From contig JAHYYS010000047.1 in the NCBI GenBank assembly GCA_019424865.1, positions 1 through 20,951 on the forward strand: DNA of 20,951 bases, written 5' to 3'. A program made the translations under genes and the position numbers. This document shows, one piece after another, positions 12,889 through 20,907 of the stretch (position 1 is its first letter; each line of letters opens with the position of its first letter). The notes beneath the pieces were generated by a model. It was not told the DNA's origin, did no database searches, and worked only from the letters and a program-made list of their open reading frames with translations. The DNA is from a bacterium (GTDB lineage: Bacteria > Bacillota > Clostridia > Oscillospirales > Oscillospiraceae).

Positions 12889-13611
12889 TTACAGAAAGGC
12901 CACCACCTGGTACATCATGAAGAAGTGACAGGTGCTGCCCAAAAGGATAAACAGGTGGAAGATCTCGTGGCAGCCAAAGCGCGGATTGTTCCGGCCGGGC
13001 CATTTGACGGCATACAGTACGCCGCCCACGGTGTACAGCAGCCCGCCGGCCAGCAGCCAGGCGAAACCGGCCTCGGGCAGGGTGCGGCGGATGGGGACAA
13101 TGGCGAAAATCGCCAGCCAGCCCATCAGCAGGTAGATGGCGCTGGTGAGCCAGCGCGGGATGGACAGCTTGGCAATGGTGAGCACCATGCCCAGCAGGCC
13201 CACCCCCCATACCACGGCCAGGAGAACAGGCCCGCCGCAGTCCCGCAGGGCGGTGAGGCAGATGGGAGTATAGCTGCCGGCAATGAGCAGATAGATGGAG
13301 CAGTGGTCGTATTTCCGCAGAGCGATGCGCTTGGCGGGGGTGGTGTTGACACAGTGATACAGGGTGCTGGCGGTGTACAGGCAGATCATGGACAGCCCAT
13401 AGATGAAAAACAAAACGCCCAGGGTCCAGCTGCCCACCCGGGCGGCCCGAAGCAGCAGCAGGACGGTCCCTACCACGGACAGTACGGCGCCCACGCCGTG
13501 GGTGATGGCCGACCAGGGGCGCAGACCGTCATAGGGGTCCCGGACCTCTCTGCGCCGGCGGGGCTTGGCGGGAAACAGGGGCGGATTGGCGGCAAGCAGG
13601 TCAGAACGCAT
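12889..13611 (-). CDS. Hemolysin III/PAQR family membrane protein
   Basis: This is a seven-helix membrane protein of 240 residues related to YqfA/TrhA and to eukaryotic adiponectin receptors. The putative metal-site residues are present: Ser82 and His86 in ASTLYHC, Asp102 in KYDHCSIY, and His215 and His219 in GCHEIFHL. The zinc-hydrolase-like core thus looks intact. Bacterial members affect membrane lipid homeostasis; the hemolysin label derives from one early clone and should not be taken as a toxin claim. The start ATG at 13611 follows AAAGGAG by 8 bases; the frame is open to 13677 without another such site. The N-terminal 35 residues are basic and cytosolic. It is transcribed from its own promoter (13657-13685). 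Confidence 0.93.
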   Translation of the reverse strand: MRSDLLAANPPLFPAKPRRRREVRDPYDGLRPWSAITHGVGAVLSVVGTVLLLLRAARVGSWTLGVLFFIYGLSMICLYTASTLYHCVNTTPAKRIALRKYDHCSIYLLIAGSYTPICLTALRDCGGPVLLAVVWGVGLLGMVLTIAKLSIPRWLTSAIYLLMGWLAIFAIVPIRRTLPEAGFAWLLAGGLLYTVGGVLYAVKWPGRNNPRFGCHEIFHLFILLGSTCHFFMMYQVVAFL

Positions 13612-13656
13612 GGAGAACACTCCTTTCCAGCGGGGAAGCAATTTCTTACTGCCTTT

Positions 13657-13685
13657 AGTATATCCTGCATCCGCCAAAATATCAA
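13657..13685 (-). promoter_or_regulatory. Promoter of the hemolysin III family gene
   Basis: TTGATA (13680-13685), 17 bp, TATACT (13657-13662) on the minus strand, in an A+T-rich stretch 46 bp before the ATG. Confidence 0.7.
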
Positions 13686-13732
13686 TGTAAAAAATGACGA
13701 AATATAATTATTAAAATTAGATTTAACAAAAG

Positions 13733-13768
13733 AAAAAACAACGCCGGAAGGCACCGGCGATGTTTTTT
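13733..13768 (-). terminator. Terminator of the ferredoxin gene
   Basis: The stem CGCCGG/CCGGCG (loop of 6) is extended by AAAAAACA/TGTTTTTT with one A-A mismatch. Six T follow on the minus strand, 5 bp after the ferredoxin stop. The symmetry would also allow function on the plus strand. Confidence 0.88.
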
Positions 13769-13773
13769 CTGCT

Positions 13774-13944
13774 TCAGCCCTGAGAAATGGCGCTCATGGG
13801 GCAGGAATCGGCGCAGGAACCACAATCCAGGCAAGCGCCGGCGTCGATCACATAGTGATCGTCACCCTGAGAAATGGCGCCTACGGGGCAGGTATCCGCG
13901 CAGGAGCCGCAGCTGATACAGGCATCACTGATAACATAAGCCAT
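13774..13944 (-). CDS. 2[4Fe-4S] clostridial-type ferredoxin
   Basis: This small cytosolic electron carrier has 56 residues. Two cluster motifs, CISCGSCADTCP (residues 11-22) and CLDCGSCADSCP (40-51), supply all eight cysteines in CxxCxxCxxxCP form. Each half ends in the same AISQG block, and the two halves are similar even at DNA level, showing the ancestral duplication. It resembles Clostridium pasteurianum ferredoxin, the low-potential donor for hydrogenase, pyruvate oxidoreductase and radical-SAM reactions, which could include NrdG. The start ATG at 13944 has GGGAGG about 10 bases upstream. The short leader contains a GTACAC/GTGTAC inverted repeat around that site. It is divergent from clpC. 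Confidence 0.95.
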   Translation of the reverse strand: MAYVISDACISCGSCADTCPVGAISQGDDHYVIDAGACLDCGSCADSCPMSAISQG

Positions 13945-13949
13945 ATTAA

Positions 13950-13971
13950 GTACACCTCCCTTAAAGTGTAC
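13950..13971. promoter_or_regulatory. Inverted repeat over the ferredoxin ribosome binding site
   Basis: GTACAC-N10-GTGTAC starts 5 bp downstream of the predicted -10. The GGGAGG ribosome binding site lies mainly in its loop. It may be an operator or a translational hairpin. Confidence 0.45.
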
Positions 13972-13975
13972 CTCC

Positions 13976-14003
13976 ATTCTATCACATCTTTTTAAAATTG
14001 CAA
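13976..14003 (-). promoter_or_regulatory. Promoter of the ferredoxin gene
   Basis: TTGCAA (13998-14003), 16 bp, TAGAAT (13976-13981) on the minus strand. A plus-strand promoter for clpC must lie in the same 120-bp spacer but no good match was found. Confidence 0.55.
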
Positions 14004-14065
14004 TGCTAATTTTTTTCAAAAGAGGGTATCCTTTAAAAAAGATTTTCTACGAGGTGATGTTCAAT

Positions 14066-16525
14066 ATGGCAGACAGCCGGTTCACATCCACCGCCCTGGG
14101 GGCCATCCGCCTGGCCCAGGAAAACGCCGCCCGGCTGGGACACAGCTATGTGGGCAGCGAGCACCTGCTGCTGGGGCTGGCGGGGCAGGAGTACAGCCCG
14201 GCGGCCGGGGCGCTGAAGCGGGCGGGGGCGGACAGCCAGGCGCTGCGCGCGGCCATCACCCAGCGGGTGGGGATTGGCGTGCCCGCCCGTTCCCTGCACC
14301 AGGGGCTGACGCCCCACTGCTGCCAGGCCATCCGCTGCGCCGTGGGAGAGAGCCGCCGCCTGGGCCAGCGGGCGGTGAATTCCGAGCACCTGCTGCTGGG
14401 CCTGCTGGGGGAGGAGGACAGCGGCGCCGTGCAGCTGCTGCGGGACTGCGGGGTGGACGAGCGGCGCCTGTATCAGGCGGTGAGCGCATCTCTGGGCGGG
14501 GAGGAGGTCCCGCCCCGGATCCGGGCCAGAGAGCCGGAGCCGGCCCGCTCGTCGGGGGACACCCGGCAGCTGGACCAGTGCGCCCGGGATCTGACCCGGA
14601 TGGCGGCGGAGGGGCTGCTGGACCCGGTGATCGGCCGGGAGGAGGAGCTGGAGCGGGTGATCCAGATCCTCTCCCGGCGCACCAAAAACAACCCCGCGCT
14701 GATTGGGGAGCCCGGCGTGGGCAAAACGGCGGTGGCGGAGGGGCTGGCCCTGGCCATTGCCGACGGCACCGCCCCCGCCCATCTGCTGGGACGGCGGGTG
14801 TGCGCCCTGGACCTGTCCGCCATGGTGGCGGGCACAAAATACCGGGGGGAGTTCGAGGAGAAGCTCAAGCACGTGCTCCAGGAGGTGCGCCGGGCCAGAA
14901 ACATTATCCTGTTTATTGACGAGCTGCACACCATCGTGGGGGCGGGCAGCGCCGAGGGGGCTATCGACGCGGCCAACATTTTAAAGCCCGCCCTGGCCCG
15001 GGGGGAGCTGCAGGTCATCGGCGCCACCACGCTGGACGAGTACCGGCGGCATATTGAAAAGGACTCGGCCCTGGAGCGGCGGTTTCAGCCCGTCACCGTC
15101 CGGGAGCCCGGCCGGGAGCAGACCCTGGCCATCCTCCGGGGGCTGCGGGGCCGCTATGAGGCCCACCACCACCTGACCATCACCGACGAGGCCCTGACGG
15201 CGGCGGTGGATCTGTCCGTACGCTATCTGCCCCAGCGCTTTCTGCCGGATAAGGCCATCGACCTGGTGGACGAGGCGGCGGCCCGGGCCCGTCTGGCCGG
15301 ACGGAACCTGCCCCCGGAGCTGAAGGAGCTGGAGAGCCGGGCCGCTCAGGCCGGGCGGCAGATGGCCCAGGCCATCCGCGCTCAGGACTTTGAAAAGGCG
15401 GCCCTGCTGCGGGACGCGGAGGGGAGCTTCCGCCGGCAGCTGGAGGAGGGCCGGGGCGCGTGGCTGTCCAGCCAGAGTCCCCGGCGGGTGGAGGAGAGCC
15501 ACATCCGGGAGGTGCTGAAGCAGTGGACCGGGGTGCCGGTGACCAACCCGGACGAGTCGGATCGCAGGGCCCTGGCCGGGCTGGAGGATGAGCTGCGCCG
15601 CAGTCTGCTGGGTCAGGACCGGGCGGTGGAGGCGGTGGCCCGGGCCATCCGCCGCAGCCGGCTGGGGCTGAAGGACCCCCGCCGTCCGGTGGGCTGCTTC
15701 CTGCTGCTGGGCCCCACCGGGGTGGGGAAAACCCAGCTGTGCCGCAGTCTGGCCCAGTCCCTGTTCGGCAGTCAGGATGCCCTGCTGCGCTTTGACATGT
15801 CGGAATATATGGAGGCCCACACGGTCTCCCGCCTCATCGGCTCCCCGCCCGGCTATGTGGGCCACGAGGAGGGGGGACAGCTCACCGAGCGGGTGCGCCG
15901 GGCCCCCTGGTCGGTGGTGCTGCTGGACGAGCTGGAGAAGGCCCACCGGGATATCTGGTCCATCCTCCTCCAGGTGATGGAGGAGGGGGTGCTCACCGAC
16001 GCCCAGGGCAGAAAGACCGACTTCCGGAACACTGTGCTGGTGATGACCTCCAACCTGGGGGCCCGGCATTTTGCCCAGACCCGGCGGCTGGGCTTCCACA
16101 CGGAGGGGGCGGCGGAGCGGGAGGCTCTGGAGCGGGAGGTGCGGGCAGAGGCGGGGCGCACCTTCGCCCCGGAATTTCTCAACCGCCTGGACGAGGTGCT
16201 GGTGTTCCACCCCCTGGAACAGGAGACGCTGGAGCGCATCACCCGTCAGCTGCTGGAGCAGACCGGGGAACGGCTGGACAAGCTGGGGATCGGGTTGTCG
16301 GTGGAGGAGGAGGCGGTGGCCCTGCTGGCCGGCCGGGGAGAAAACCGGGAATATGGGGCGCGGCCCCTGCGCCGGGCTATCTCCGCCCAGGTGGAGGACC
16401 CGGCCGCCGACCTGATGCTGGCCGGCCGGCTGAAGCGGGGGGACACGCTGCGGATATCGGTTCGGGAGGGACAGCTTCTGGTGCAGCCGGCGCAGGGGGA
16501 GCCGGAACAGGCGGGGCGGCCCTGA
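14066..16525 (+). CDS. clpC: ClpC-type ATP-dependent protease ATPase subunit
   Basis: This AAA+ unfoldase feeds substrates to ClpP in the cytosol. It has 819 residues in the ClpC order. Two Clp-N repeats (about 5-65 and 80-145, each with SEHLLLGL) are followed by AAA-1 (Walker A GEPGVGKT 214-221, Walker B ILFIDE 281-286), a short middle domain with a UVR-like helix pair (about 435-465), AAA-2 (Walker A GPTGVGKT 549-556, Walker B VVLLDE 617-622, NRLDE 706-710) and the D2-small domain. A ClpP-docking loop is likely at LGF 675-677. The short middle domain separates it from ClpB. The start at 14066 has AGGTGA 8 bases upstream. The usual ctsR-mcsA-mcsB partners are absent, and no CtsR or CIRCE operator is seen, so its control differs from Bacillus. 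Confidence 0.93.
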   Translation: MADSRFTSTALGAIRLAQENAARLGHSYVGSEHLLLGLAGQEYSPAAGALKRAGADSQALRAAITQRVGIGVPARSLHQGLTPHCCQAIRCAVGESRRLGQRAVNSEHLLLGLLGEEDSGAVQLLRDCGVDERRLYQAVSASLGGEEVPPRIRAREPEPARSSGDTRQLDQCARDLTRMAAEGLLDPVIGREEELERVIQILSRRTKNNPALIGEPGVGKTAVAEGLALAIADGTAPAHLLGRRVCALDLSAMVAGTKYRGEFEEKLKHVLQEVRRARNIILFIDELHTIVGAGSAEGAIDAANILKPALARGELQVIGATTLDEYRRHIEKDSALERRFQPVTVREPGREQTLAILRGLRGRYEAHHHLTITDEALTAAVDLSVRYLPQRFLPDKAIDLVDEAAARARLAGRNLPPELKELESRAAQAGRQMAQAIRAQDFEKAALLRDAEGSFRRQLEEGRGAWLSSQSPRRVEESHIREVLKQWTGVPVTNPDESDRRALAGLEDELRRSLLGQDRAVEAVARAIRRSRLGLKDPRRPVGCFLLLGPTGVGKTQLCRSLAQSLFGSQDALLRFDMSEYMEAHTVSRLIGSPPGYVGHEEGGQLTERVRRAPWSVVLLDELEKAHRDIWSILLQVMEEGVLTDAQGRKTDFRNTVLVMTSNLGARHFAQTRRLGFHTEGAAEREALEREVRAEAGRTFAPEFLNRLDEVLVFHPLEQETLERITRQLLEQTGERLDKLGIGLSVEEEAVALLAGRGENREYGARPLRRAISAQVEDPAADLMLAGRLKRGDTLRISVREGQLLVQPAQGEPEQAGRP

Positions 16526-16554
16526 TTTCCGTCCGCCCGGGAGAGAACAGAAGA

Positions 16555-16584
16555 AAGGGGCGGCCCGCGCCTGGGCCGCCCCTT
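16555..16584. terminator. Bidirectional terminator between clpC and alaX
   Basis: A 12-bp stem, AAGGGGCGGCCC / GGGCCGCCCCTT, has a 6-nt loop. The minus-strand side runs into TTTCTTCTG, so it serves the minus-strand gene better. It lies between convergent stops at 16525 and 16602. Confidence 0.8.
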
Positions 16585-16601
16585 GGATCAAGTGAAAGGA
16601 T

Positions 16602-17759
16602 TTATGCCGGTTGGCTCTGGAGGAAGGCCTCAATCTCCGCCCGGGAGGCCTGGAGGGAGCCCTGGACAAAGTCGGGCTTGCCGCCGCCCCGGCCGTTTAG
16701 TGCCTGGTTGAGCGCCCTGGTCAAAGGACGCAGGTCGCCCCCCTTTTGCCCGATGGCGTATTTGTAGCCCTGGCCGTCCGCGCCGGAGAAGCAGGCGCAC
16801 CGGCCGCCGCAGCGCTGCAGCACCGCGTCGCACAGGCGGCGCAGGGCGTCGGGGGAGAGCCCGGACTCAAAGAGAGTGGTGTCCCCCGCCCCGGCGTGCT
16901 CCTCCGCCAGGGCGGCGAAGCGGGCCTGCTCCGCCTCGATCAGCCGGGACTTCAGCGCGGCGTTTTCCTCCAGCAGGCGGCGGGCCGCCGCAGCCGTCTC
17001 CAGGGGCTTGGCCGAGAGCAGGTTGGAGATCTGGTGATTCTGCTCCATCACCCGGCCCAGATAGGCCAGGGCCCGGCCGCCGCACACCAGCTCGATGCGC
17101 ACCCCCTCCCGGAATTTCTGCGCGGACAGCAGCTTGACCAGCCCGATCTGACCGGCGGAGGACACGTGGGTGCCGCAGCAGGCGCAGGTGTCCGCCCCGG
17201 GGAAGGTGACAATGCGCACCTGTCCGGTGAGGGCTTTTTTGCTGCGGTACTCCAGCGTCTCCAGCTCCTCCGGAGTGGGGTAGGTGATATGGACCGGGCG
17301 GTCCTGCCAGATATAGCGGTTGGCCGCCTCCTCCAGCTCCCGGAGCTGGGCCTGGCAGAGCTCTACATTGAAGTCGATGGTGATGACATCCGCCCCCATG
17401 TGAAAGCCCACATTGTCGCAGCCCCATTTGGCGTGGGCGATGCCGGAGACAATATGCTCTCCGGAGTGCTGCTGCATCAGATCGAAGCGGCGCGGCCAGT
17501 CAAGCTCGCCCTCCACAGTGCTGCCGACGGGCAGCGGGCGGTCGCAGGTGTGGACCACCTGCCCGTCCCGCTGGTGGACCTGGAGGACCCGGACGCCCCC
17601 CAGCAGGCCCGTGTCATAGGGCTGGCCGCCCCCCTCGGGGTAAAAGGCGGTCTGGTCCAGGGTGATGTCAAAGCCCTGCTTCCCCTGCTCGCAGGTGAGA
17701 ACGCGGGCGGAAAAGCGGGCCAGGTAGGGATCCTGTTCATATAAAGAGAGATGATTCAT
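16602..17759 (-). CDS. alaX: Alanyl-tRNA editing protein, long form with DHHA1 domain
   Basis: This free-standing trans-editing enzyme hydrolyses Ser-tRNA(Ala), and in some members Gly-tRNA(Ala), in the cytosol. It has 385 residues in the AlaX-L layout. A beta-barrel comes first (1-90, with FYPEGGGQPYDTG). The editing core follows, with zinc ligands His98 and His102 (HSGEH) and Cys194 and His198 (CCGTH). A coiled linker spans 255-290, and a C-terminal DHHA1 domain has the GRGGGKPDFVQGS motif at 357-369. All catalytic ligands are intact. The aminoacylation domain of AlaRS is absent, so this is not a broken alaS. The start at 17759 has GAGGT 8 bases upstream; an ATG at 17774 overlaps that site. 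Its extended -10 and a leader hairpin lie just upstream. Confidence 0.94.
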   Translation of the reverse strand: MNHLSLYEQDPYLARFSARVLTCEQGKQGFDITLDQTAFYPEGGGQPYDTGLLGGVRVLQVHQRDGQVVHTCDRPLPVGSTVEGELDWPRRFDLMQQHSGEHIVSGIAHAKWGCDNVGFHMGADVITIDFNVELCQAQLRELEEAANRYIWQDRPVHITYPTPEELETLEYRSKKALTGQVRIVTFPGADTCACCGTHVSSAGQIGLVKLLSAQKFREGVRIELVCGGRALAYLGRVMEQNHQISNLLSAKPLETAAAARRLLEENAALKSRLIEAEQARFAALAEEHAGAGDTTLFESGLSPDALRRLCDAVLQRCGGRCACFSGADGQGYKYAIGQKGGDLRPLTRALNQALNGRGGGKPDFVQGSLQASRAEIEAFLQSQPA

Positions 17760-17784
17760 GGTGGGAGACCTCATTTCAGCATGC

Positions 17785-17800
17785 CGCCTGTTTTCAGGCG
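17785..17800 (-). promoter_or_regulatory. Leader hairpin of alaX
   Basis: CGCCTG-AAAA-CAGGCG read on the minus strand is a 6-bp stem in the leader of about 45 nt, ending about 26 nt before the start codon. Role unknown. Confidence 0.4.
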
Positions 17801-17809
17801 TGTGTCCCT

Positions 17810-17818
17810 ATGATAGCA
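17810..17818 (-). promoter_or_regulatory. Extended -10 promoter of alaX
   Basis: TGCTATCAT on the minus strand fits the TGn extended -10. The -35 position (TTTTCT at 17 bp) is poor, as allowed for this promoter class. Confidence 0.5.
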
Positions 17819-17914
17819 CAGGGCCGCGGGAAAGAAAAGGCCGGAACGGGAGCAGAGGTCAAGAAAAACAGAAAAAAGAGCGGTTTTTTTGTTGGAAAAG
17901 AAGGACGGTCCGTC

Positions 17915-17943
17915 TGGACAGAAGCACCATTTTATGATACCAT
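17915..17943 (+). promoter_or_regulatory. Possible promoter of the NSS transporter
   Basis: TGGACA (17915-17920), 17 bp, TACCAT (17938-17943). The palindrome GACGG-T-CCGTC at 17904-17914 abuts the -35. An alternative -10, TATGAT, overlaps at 17933-17938 but has no -35. Confidence 0.4.
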
Positions 17944-18048
17944 ACCCACACGACGCGGGCGGGGAGTGGAAACTGGCCTCTGCGCGCGGGAGCAAACAGG
18001 ATCCGCGGGGCCGATGGACGGCCGCCGGGAGAGATGGGAGGATGAGAT

Positions 18049-19377
18049 GTGACGGAGGAAAGCGCACACCGCAACGGAAGTTTTAGTTCGTCCATGGGAT
18101 TTATCATCGCTTGCGTAGGGTCCGCGGTGGGACTGGGGAACATCTGGATGTTTCCCTACCGCCTGGGGCAATATGGCGGAGCGGCTTTTTTAATCCCTTA
18201 TTTGCTTTTTGTCTTTCTTTTCGGCTGGGTGGGGCTGTCCGCTGAGTTCGGCGTGGGCCGCCTGGCGGGCACCGGGACCATCGGCGCCTATGAGTACTGC
18301 TTTGCCGCCCGGGGGAAAAAGCGGGCGGGCGGGGCGCTGGGCTGGCTGCCGCTGCTGGGCTCCCTGGGCATCGCCATCGGCTATGCCGTGATTATGGGCT
18401 GGGTGCTCCACAGCCTGGCGGGGGCGGTGACGGGGGAGCTGATGACGGCGGATCCCGGCGCCTTTTTCCAGCAGGCCGCGGTGGAATTTGGAAACCCGGG
18501 CTGGCACCTTGTGGTGGCGGCCGCCGCGGGGCTGGTGCTGATGCTGGGCGTCACCGGCGGCATTGAAAAGGTGAGCCGGGTGCTCATGCCCCTGTTTTTC
18601 CTGCTGTTCCTGGTGCTGGCCGTGTGGGTGGCCACCCTTCCGGGGGCGATGGAGGGATACCGCTTTCTCTTTGTCCCGGACTGGAGCGCCCTGCTGCGGG
18701 CGGACACCTGGGTGATGGCCATGGGGCAGGCATTTTTCTCCCTGTCCATCACCGGATCCGGGATGATTGTATACGGGGCCTATCTGAGCAAGGGGGAGAA
18801 CATCACCCGGGCGTCGCTGTACACCGCCTTTTTCGACGCCCTGTCCGCCCTGCTGTCGGCGCTGGCGGTAATGCCGGCGGTGTTCGCCTACGGCCTGGAC
18901 CCGGGCAGCGGTCCCGCCCTGATGTTCCTCACGGTGCCCGCGGTATTTCAGCGGATGCCTCTGGGACGCCTGTTTGCCGTGTTTTTCTTTATTTCCGTGT
19001 TTTTTGCGGGCATCACCTCCCTGATCAATATGTTCGAGGCGGTGGCCGAGAGCTGGCAGAGCCACTTCAAAATAGGGAGAAAGGCGGCGGTGCTCCTTTG
19101 CACCGCCCTGACCTTCGGCGTGGGCGTCTTTATGGAGTCCGAGGCCCGGGTCGGGTCCTGGATGGACTTTATCACCGTCGTGGTGACCCCGGCCGGGGCC
19201 CTGCTGGGCGCGGTGTCCATCTACTATGTCTTGGGCTGGCCCAGGCTGAAGCAGGAGCTGGAGACTGGGCGTCCAAAGCCCATTGGCCGGGCGTTCGGCT
19301 TTGTGGGACGGTTTATCTATGTGCCGCTGACCGCGCTGGTGGTGATTTTGGGATTTGTCTATGGGGGAATCGGCTGA
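18049..19377 (+). CDS. Sodium-dependent transporter, NSS/SNF family
   Basis: This LeuT-fold symporter takes up an amino acid or related amine with Na+. It has 442 residues and about 11 transmembrane helices, the usual bacterial NSS size. The TM1 signature GSAVGLGNIWMFPY (24-37) contains the unwound substrate/Na+ site. The TM6 region AFFSLSITGSGMIVYGAYLSKGENI is the second half of the site, and a Ser/Thr-rich TM8 segment (FFAGITSLINMFEA) carries Na2-type residues. The substrate cannot be told; MhsT- and TnaT-like relatives take hydrophobic amino acids. The start is GTG at 18049 with GGGAGG 7 bases upstream; an overlapping ATG at 18046 hits a stop at once. It is divergent from alaX, 289 bp away, and 59 bp upstream of the MATE gene. 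Confidence 0.95.
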   Translation: MTEESAHRNGSFSSSMGFIIACVGSAVGLGNIWMFPYRLGQYGGAAFLIPYLLFVFLFGWVGLSAEFGVGRLAGTGTIGAYEYCFAARGKKRAGGALGWLPLLGSLGIAIGYAVIMGWVLHSLAGAVTGELMTADPGAFFQQAAVEFGNPGWHLVVAAAAGLVLMLGVTGGIEKVSRVLMPLFFLLFLVLAVWVATLPGAMEGYRFLFVPDWSALLRADTWVMAMGQAFFSLSITGSGMIVYGAYLSKGENITRASLYTAFFDALSALLSALAVMPAVFAYGLDPGSGPALMFLTVPAVFQRMPLGRLFAVFFFISVFFAGITSLINMFEAVAESWQSHFKIGRKAAVLLCTALTFGVGVFMESEARVGSWMDFITVVVTPAGALLGAVSIYYVLGWPRLKQELETGRPKPIGRAFGFVGRFIYVPLTALVVILGFVYGGIG

Positions 19378-19436
19378 CGGGAGACTGGGCCGTTAAACTG
19401 TGAGAATCGTTTGATGACGGAGGCGTTTGAAAGCTC

Positions 19437-20858
19437 ATGAGGAAACAGCATTACCAGATTGACATGTGTCAGGGGCCGCTGGCGGGGAAGATTTTGCTCT
19501 TTGCCCTGCCGCTGATGGCCTCCAGCATTCTGCAGCTGCTGTTCAATGCGGCCGATGTGGTGGTGGTGGGCTGGTTTGTGGGAAAAGAGGCGCTGGCGGC
19601 GGTCGGATCCAATACCTCGCTGATCAACCTGCTGATTAATCTGTTTGTGGGCCTGTCGGTTGGTACCAATGTGGTGGTGGCGCGGGATTTGGGCGCCGGC
19701 CGCCATGAGGATGTAAACCGCAGTATTCACACATCCATTACCCTGTCGCTGCTCAGCGGCGTGTTTATGCTGGTGTTCGGCGTGGTGATGGCGCGGCAGC
19801 TTCTGGTGTGGATGTCCTCTCCCACCGACGTAATTGATTTGGCGACAGTCTATCTGCGGATCTATTTTTTGGGCATGCCGGCCAACCTGCTGTATAATTT
19901 CGGCGCGGCCATTCTGCGCGCCCAGGGTGACACCCAGCGGCCGCTGTATTTCCTTACCGCCGCCGGGGTGACCAACGCCCTTTTGAACCTGTTCTTTGTC
20001 ATTGTGTGCCATCTGGGGGTGGCCGGAGTGGCGCTGGCCACCATCATCTCCCAGTACATGTCGGCGTTCCTGGTGCTGCGCTGTCTGATGCGGGAGGAGG
20101 GGGCCCTCCGTCTGGAGCTGAAAAAGCTGAAAGTGGAGTGGTCTGTGGTCCGGCGCATCCTGCAGGTGGGCCTGCCGGCGGGCTTTCAGGGTATTGTGTT
20201 CTCCTTGTCCAATGTGGTGATTCAGTCCTCCCTGAATTCCTTTGACGACCCGGTTCTGGTGGCGGGCTCCGCCGCCTCGGCCAACATTGAGGGCTTTGTG
20301 TATGCGGCCATGAACGCCTTCTATCAGACAGCCATCACCTTCACCGGGCAGAACTACGGCGCGGGCAAATGTGACCGGGTGGACAAGGTAGCCCGGCAGT
20401 GCGTCGCCTTTGTGATCGTGGTGGGCGTTGTGCTGGGGAACCTGGCCTATTTCTTTGGAACCACCCTGGCCGGCATCTATGCGCCGGGGGAGCCCGATGT
20501 CATCGCCCAGGCTGTTATCCGTCTGGCTTATGTCAGCTGTCCCTATTTCCTGTGCGGCATCATGGACACCATGGTGGGGGTGCTGCGGGGCCTGGGGTAC
20601 TCCGTGGTCCCCATGGTGGCCTCCCTGATTGGGGCCTGCGGCCTGCGCCTGGTGTGGGTTGCGGTCATGTTCCCCATTTCCCGGACGCCGGAGACGCTGT
20701 ATGTCTCCTATCCCATCACCTGGGCCATTACGGCGTCCTTCCACATCCTGTTCTTCCTGTTCGTGCGCAAGCGGGCTTACGCCCGGGTACGGAGCCACGG
20801 GAGCCCCTCGGAAGAGGCCGCGGGCGCCGGACGCCCCGCCGTCCGGACAGAGGAGTAA
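19437..20858 (+). CDS. MATE family efflux transporter
   Basis: This is an Na+- or H+-driven multidrug/organic-cation exporter of 473 residues with 12 predicted helices in two MatE halves (about 15-230 and 240-445). Family features are the start GPLAGKILLFALPLMASSILQLLFNAADVVVVG, the AAILRAQGDTQRPLYF loop after helix 5, and the matching GVLRGLGYSVVPM loop in the second half. The last 30 residues are hydrophilic and probably disordered. ATG at 19437 has GGAGG 13 bases upstream, longer than ideal, so translation may be modest. There is no terminator between it and the NSS gene, so cotranscription is possible. The substrate is unknown, and drug resistance should not be assumed. Confidence 0.93.
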   Translation: MRKQHYQIDMCQGPLAGKILLFALPLMASSILQLLFNAADVVVVGWFVGKEALAAVGSNTSLINLLINLFVGLSVGTNVVVARDLGAGRHEDVNRSIHTSITLSLLSGVFMLVFGVVMARQLLVWMSSPTDVIDLATVYLRIYFLGMPANLLYNFGAAILRAQGDTQRPLYFLTAAGVTNALLNLFFVIVCHLGVAGVALATIISQYMSAFLVLRCLMREEGALRLELKKLKVEWSVVRRILQVGLPAGFQGIVFSLSNVVIQSSLNSFDDPVLVAGSAASANIEGFVYAAMNAFYQTAITFTGQNYGAGKCDRVDKVARQCVAFVIVVGVVLGNLAYFFGTTLAGIYAPGEPDVIAQAVIRLAYVSCPYFLCGIMDTMVGVLRGLGYSVVPMVASLIGACGLRLVWVAVMFPISRTPETLYVSYPITWAITASFHILFFLFVRKRAYARVRSHGSPSEEAAGAGRPAVRTEE

Positions 20859-20871
20859 TCGAAGTACATAA

Positions 20872-20900
20872 CAAAAAGGCCGCCCCAGCCGGGGCGGCCT
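20872..20900 (-). terminator. Terminator at the right edge (serves the incoming minus-strand gene)
   Basis: The stem AGGCCGCCCC/GGGGCGGCCT has a 4-nt loop. The minus strand runs on into TTTTTG, while the plus strand has no T run. It therefore best ends a gene coming from the right, and may also serve the MATE gene. Confidence 0.75.
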
Positions 20901-20907
20901 CAGCTTG

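Noticed and set aside
13945..14065. CtsR or CIRCE heat-shock operator before clpC
   Set aside because: Neither the GGTCAAA direct repeat nor the TTAGCACTC/GAGTGCTAA inverted repeat is present.
14981..16669. Minus-strand open frame of over 500 codons opposite clpC
   Set aside because: It is rich in Gln, Pro, Gly and His with no domain. It is the antisense of a strongly coding G+C-rich gene.
17944..18048. Possible amino-acid riboswitch or T-box before the NSS transporter
   Set aside because: No glycine-riboswitch core, T-box sequence or terminator/antiterminator pair could be recognised.
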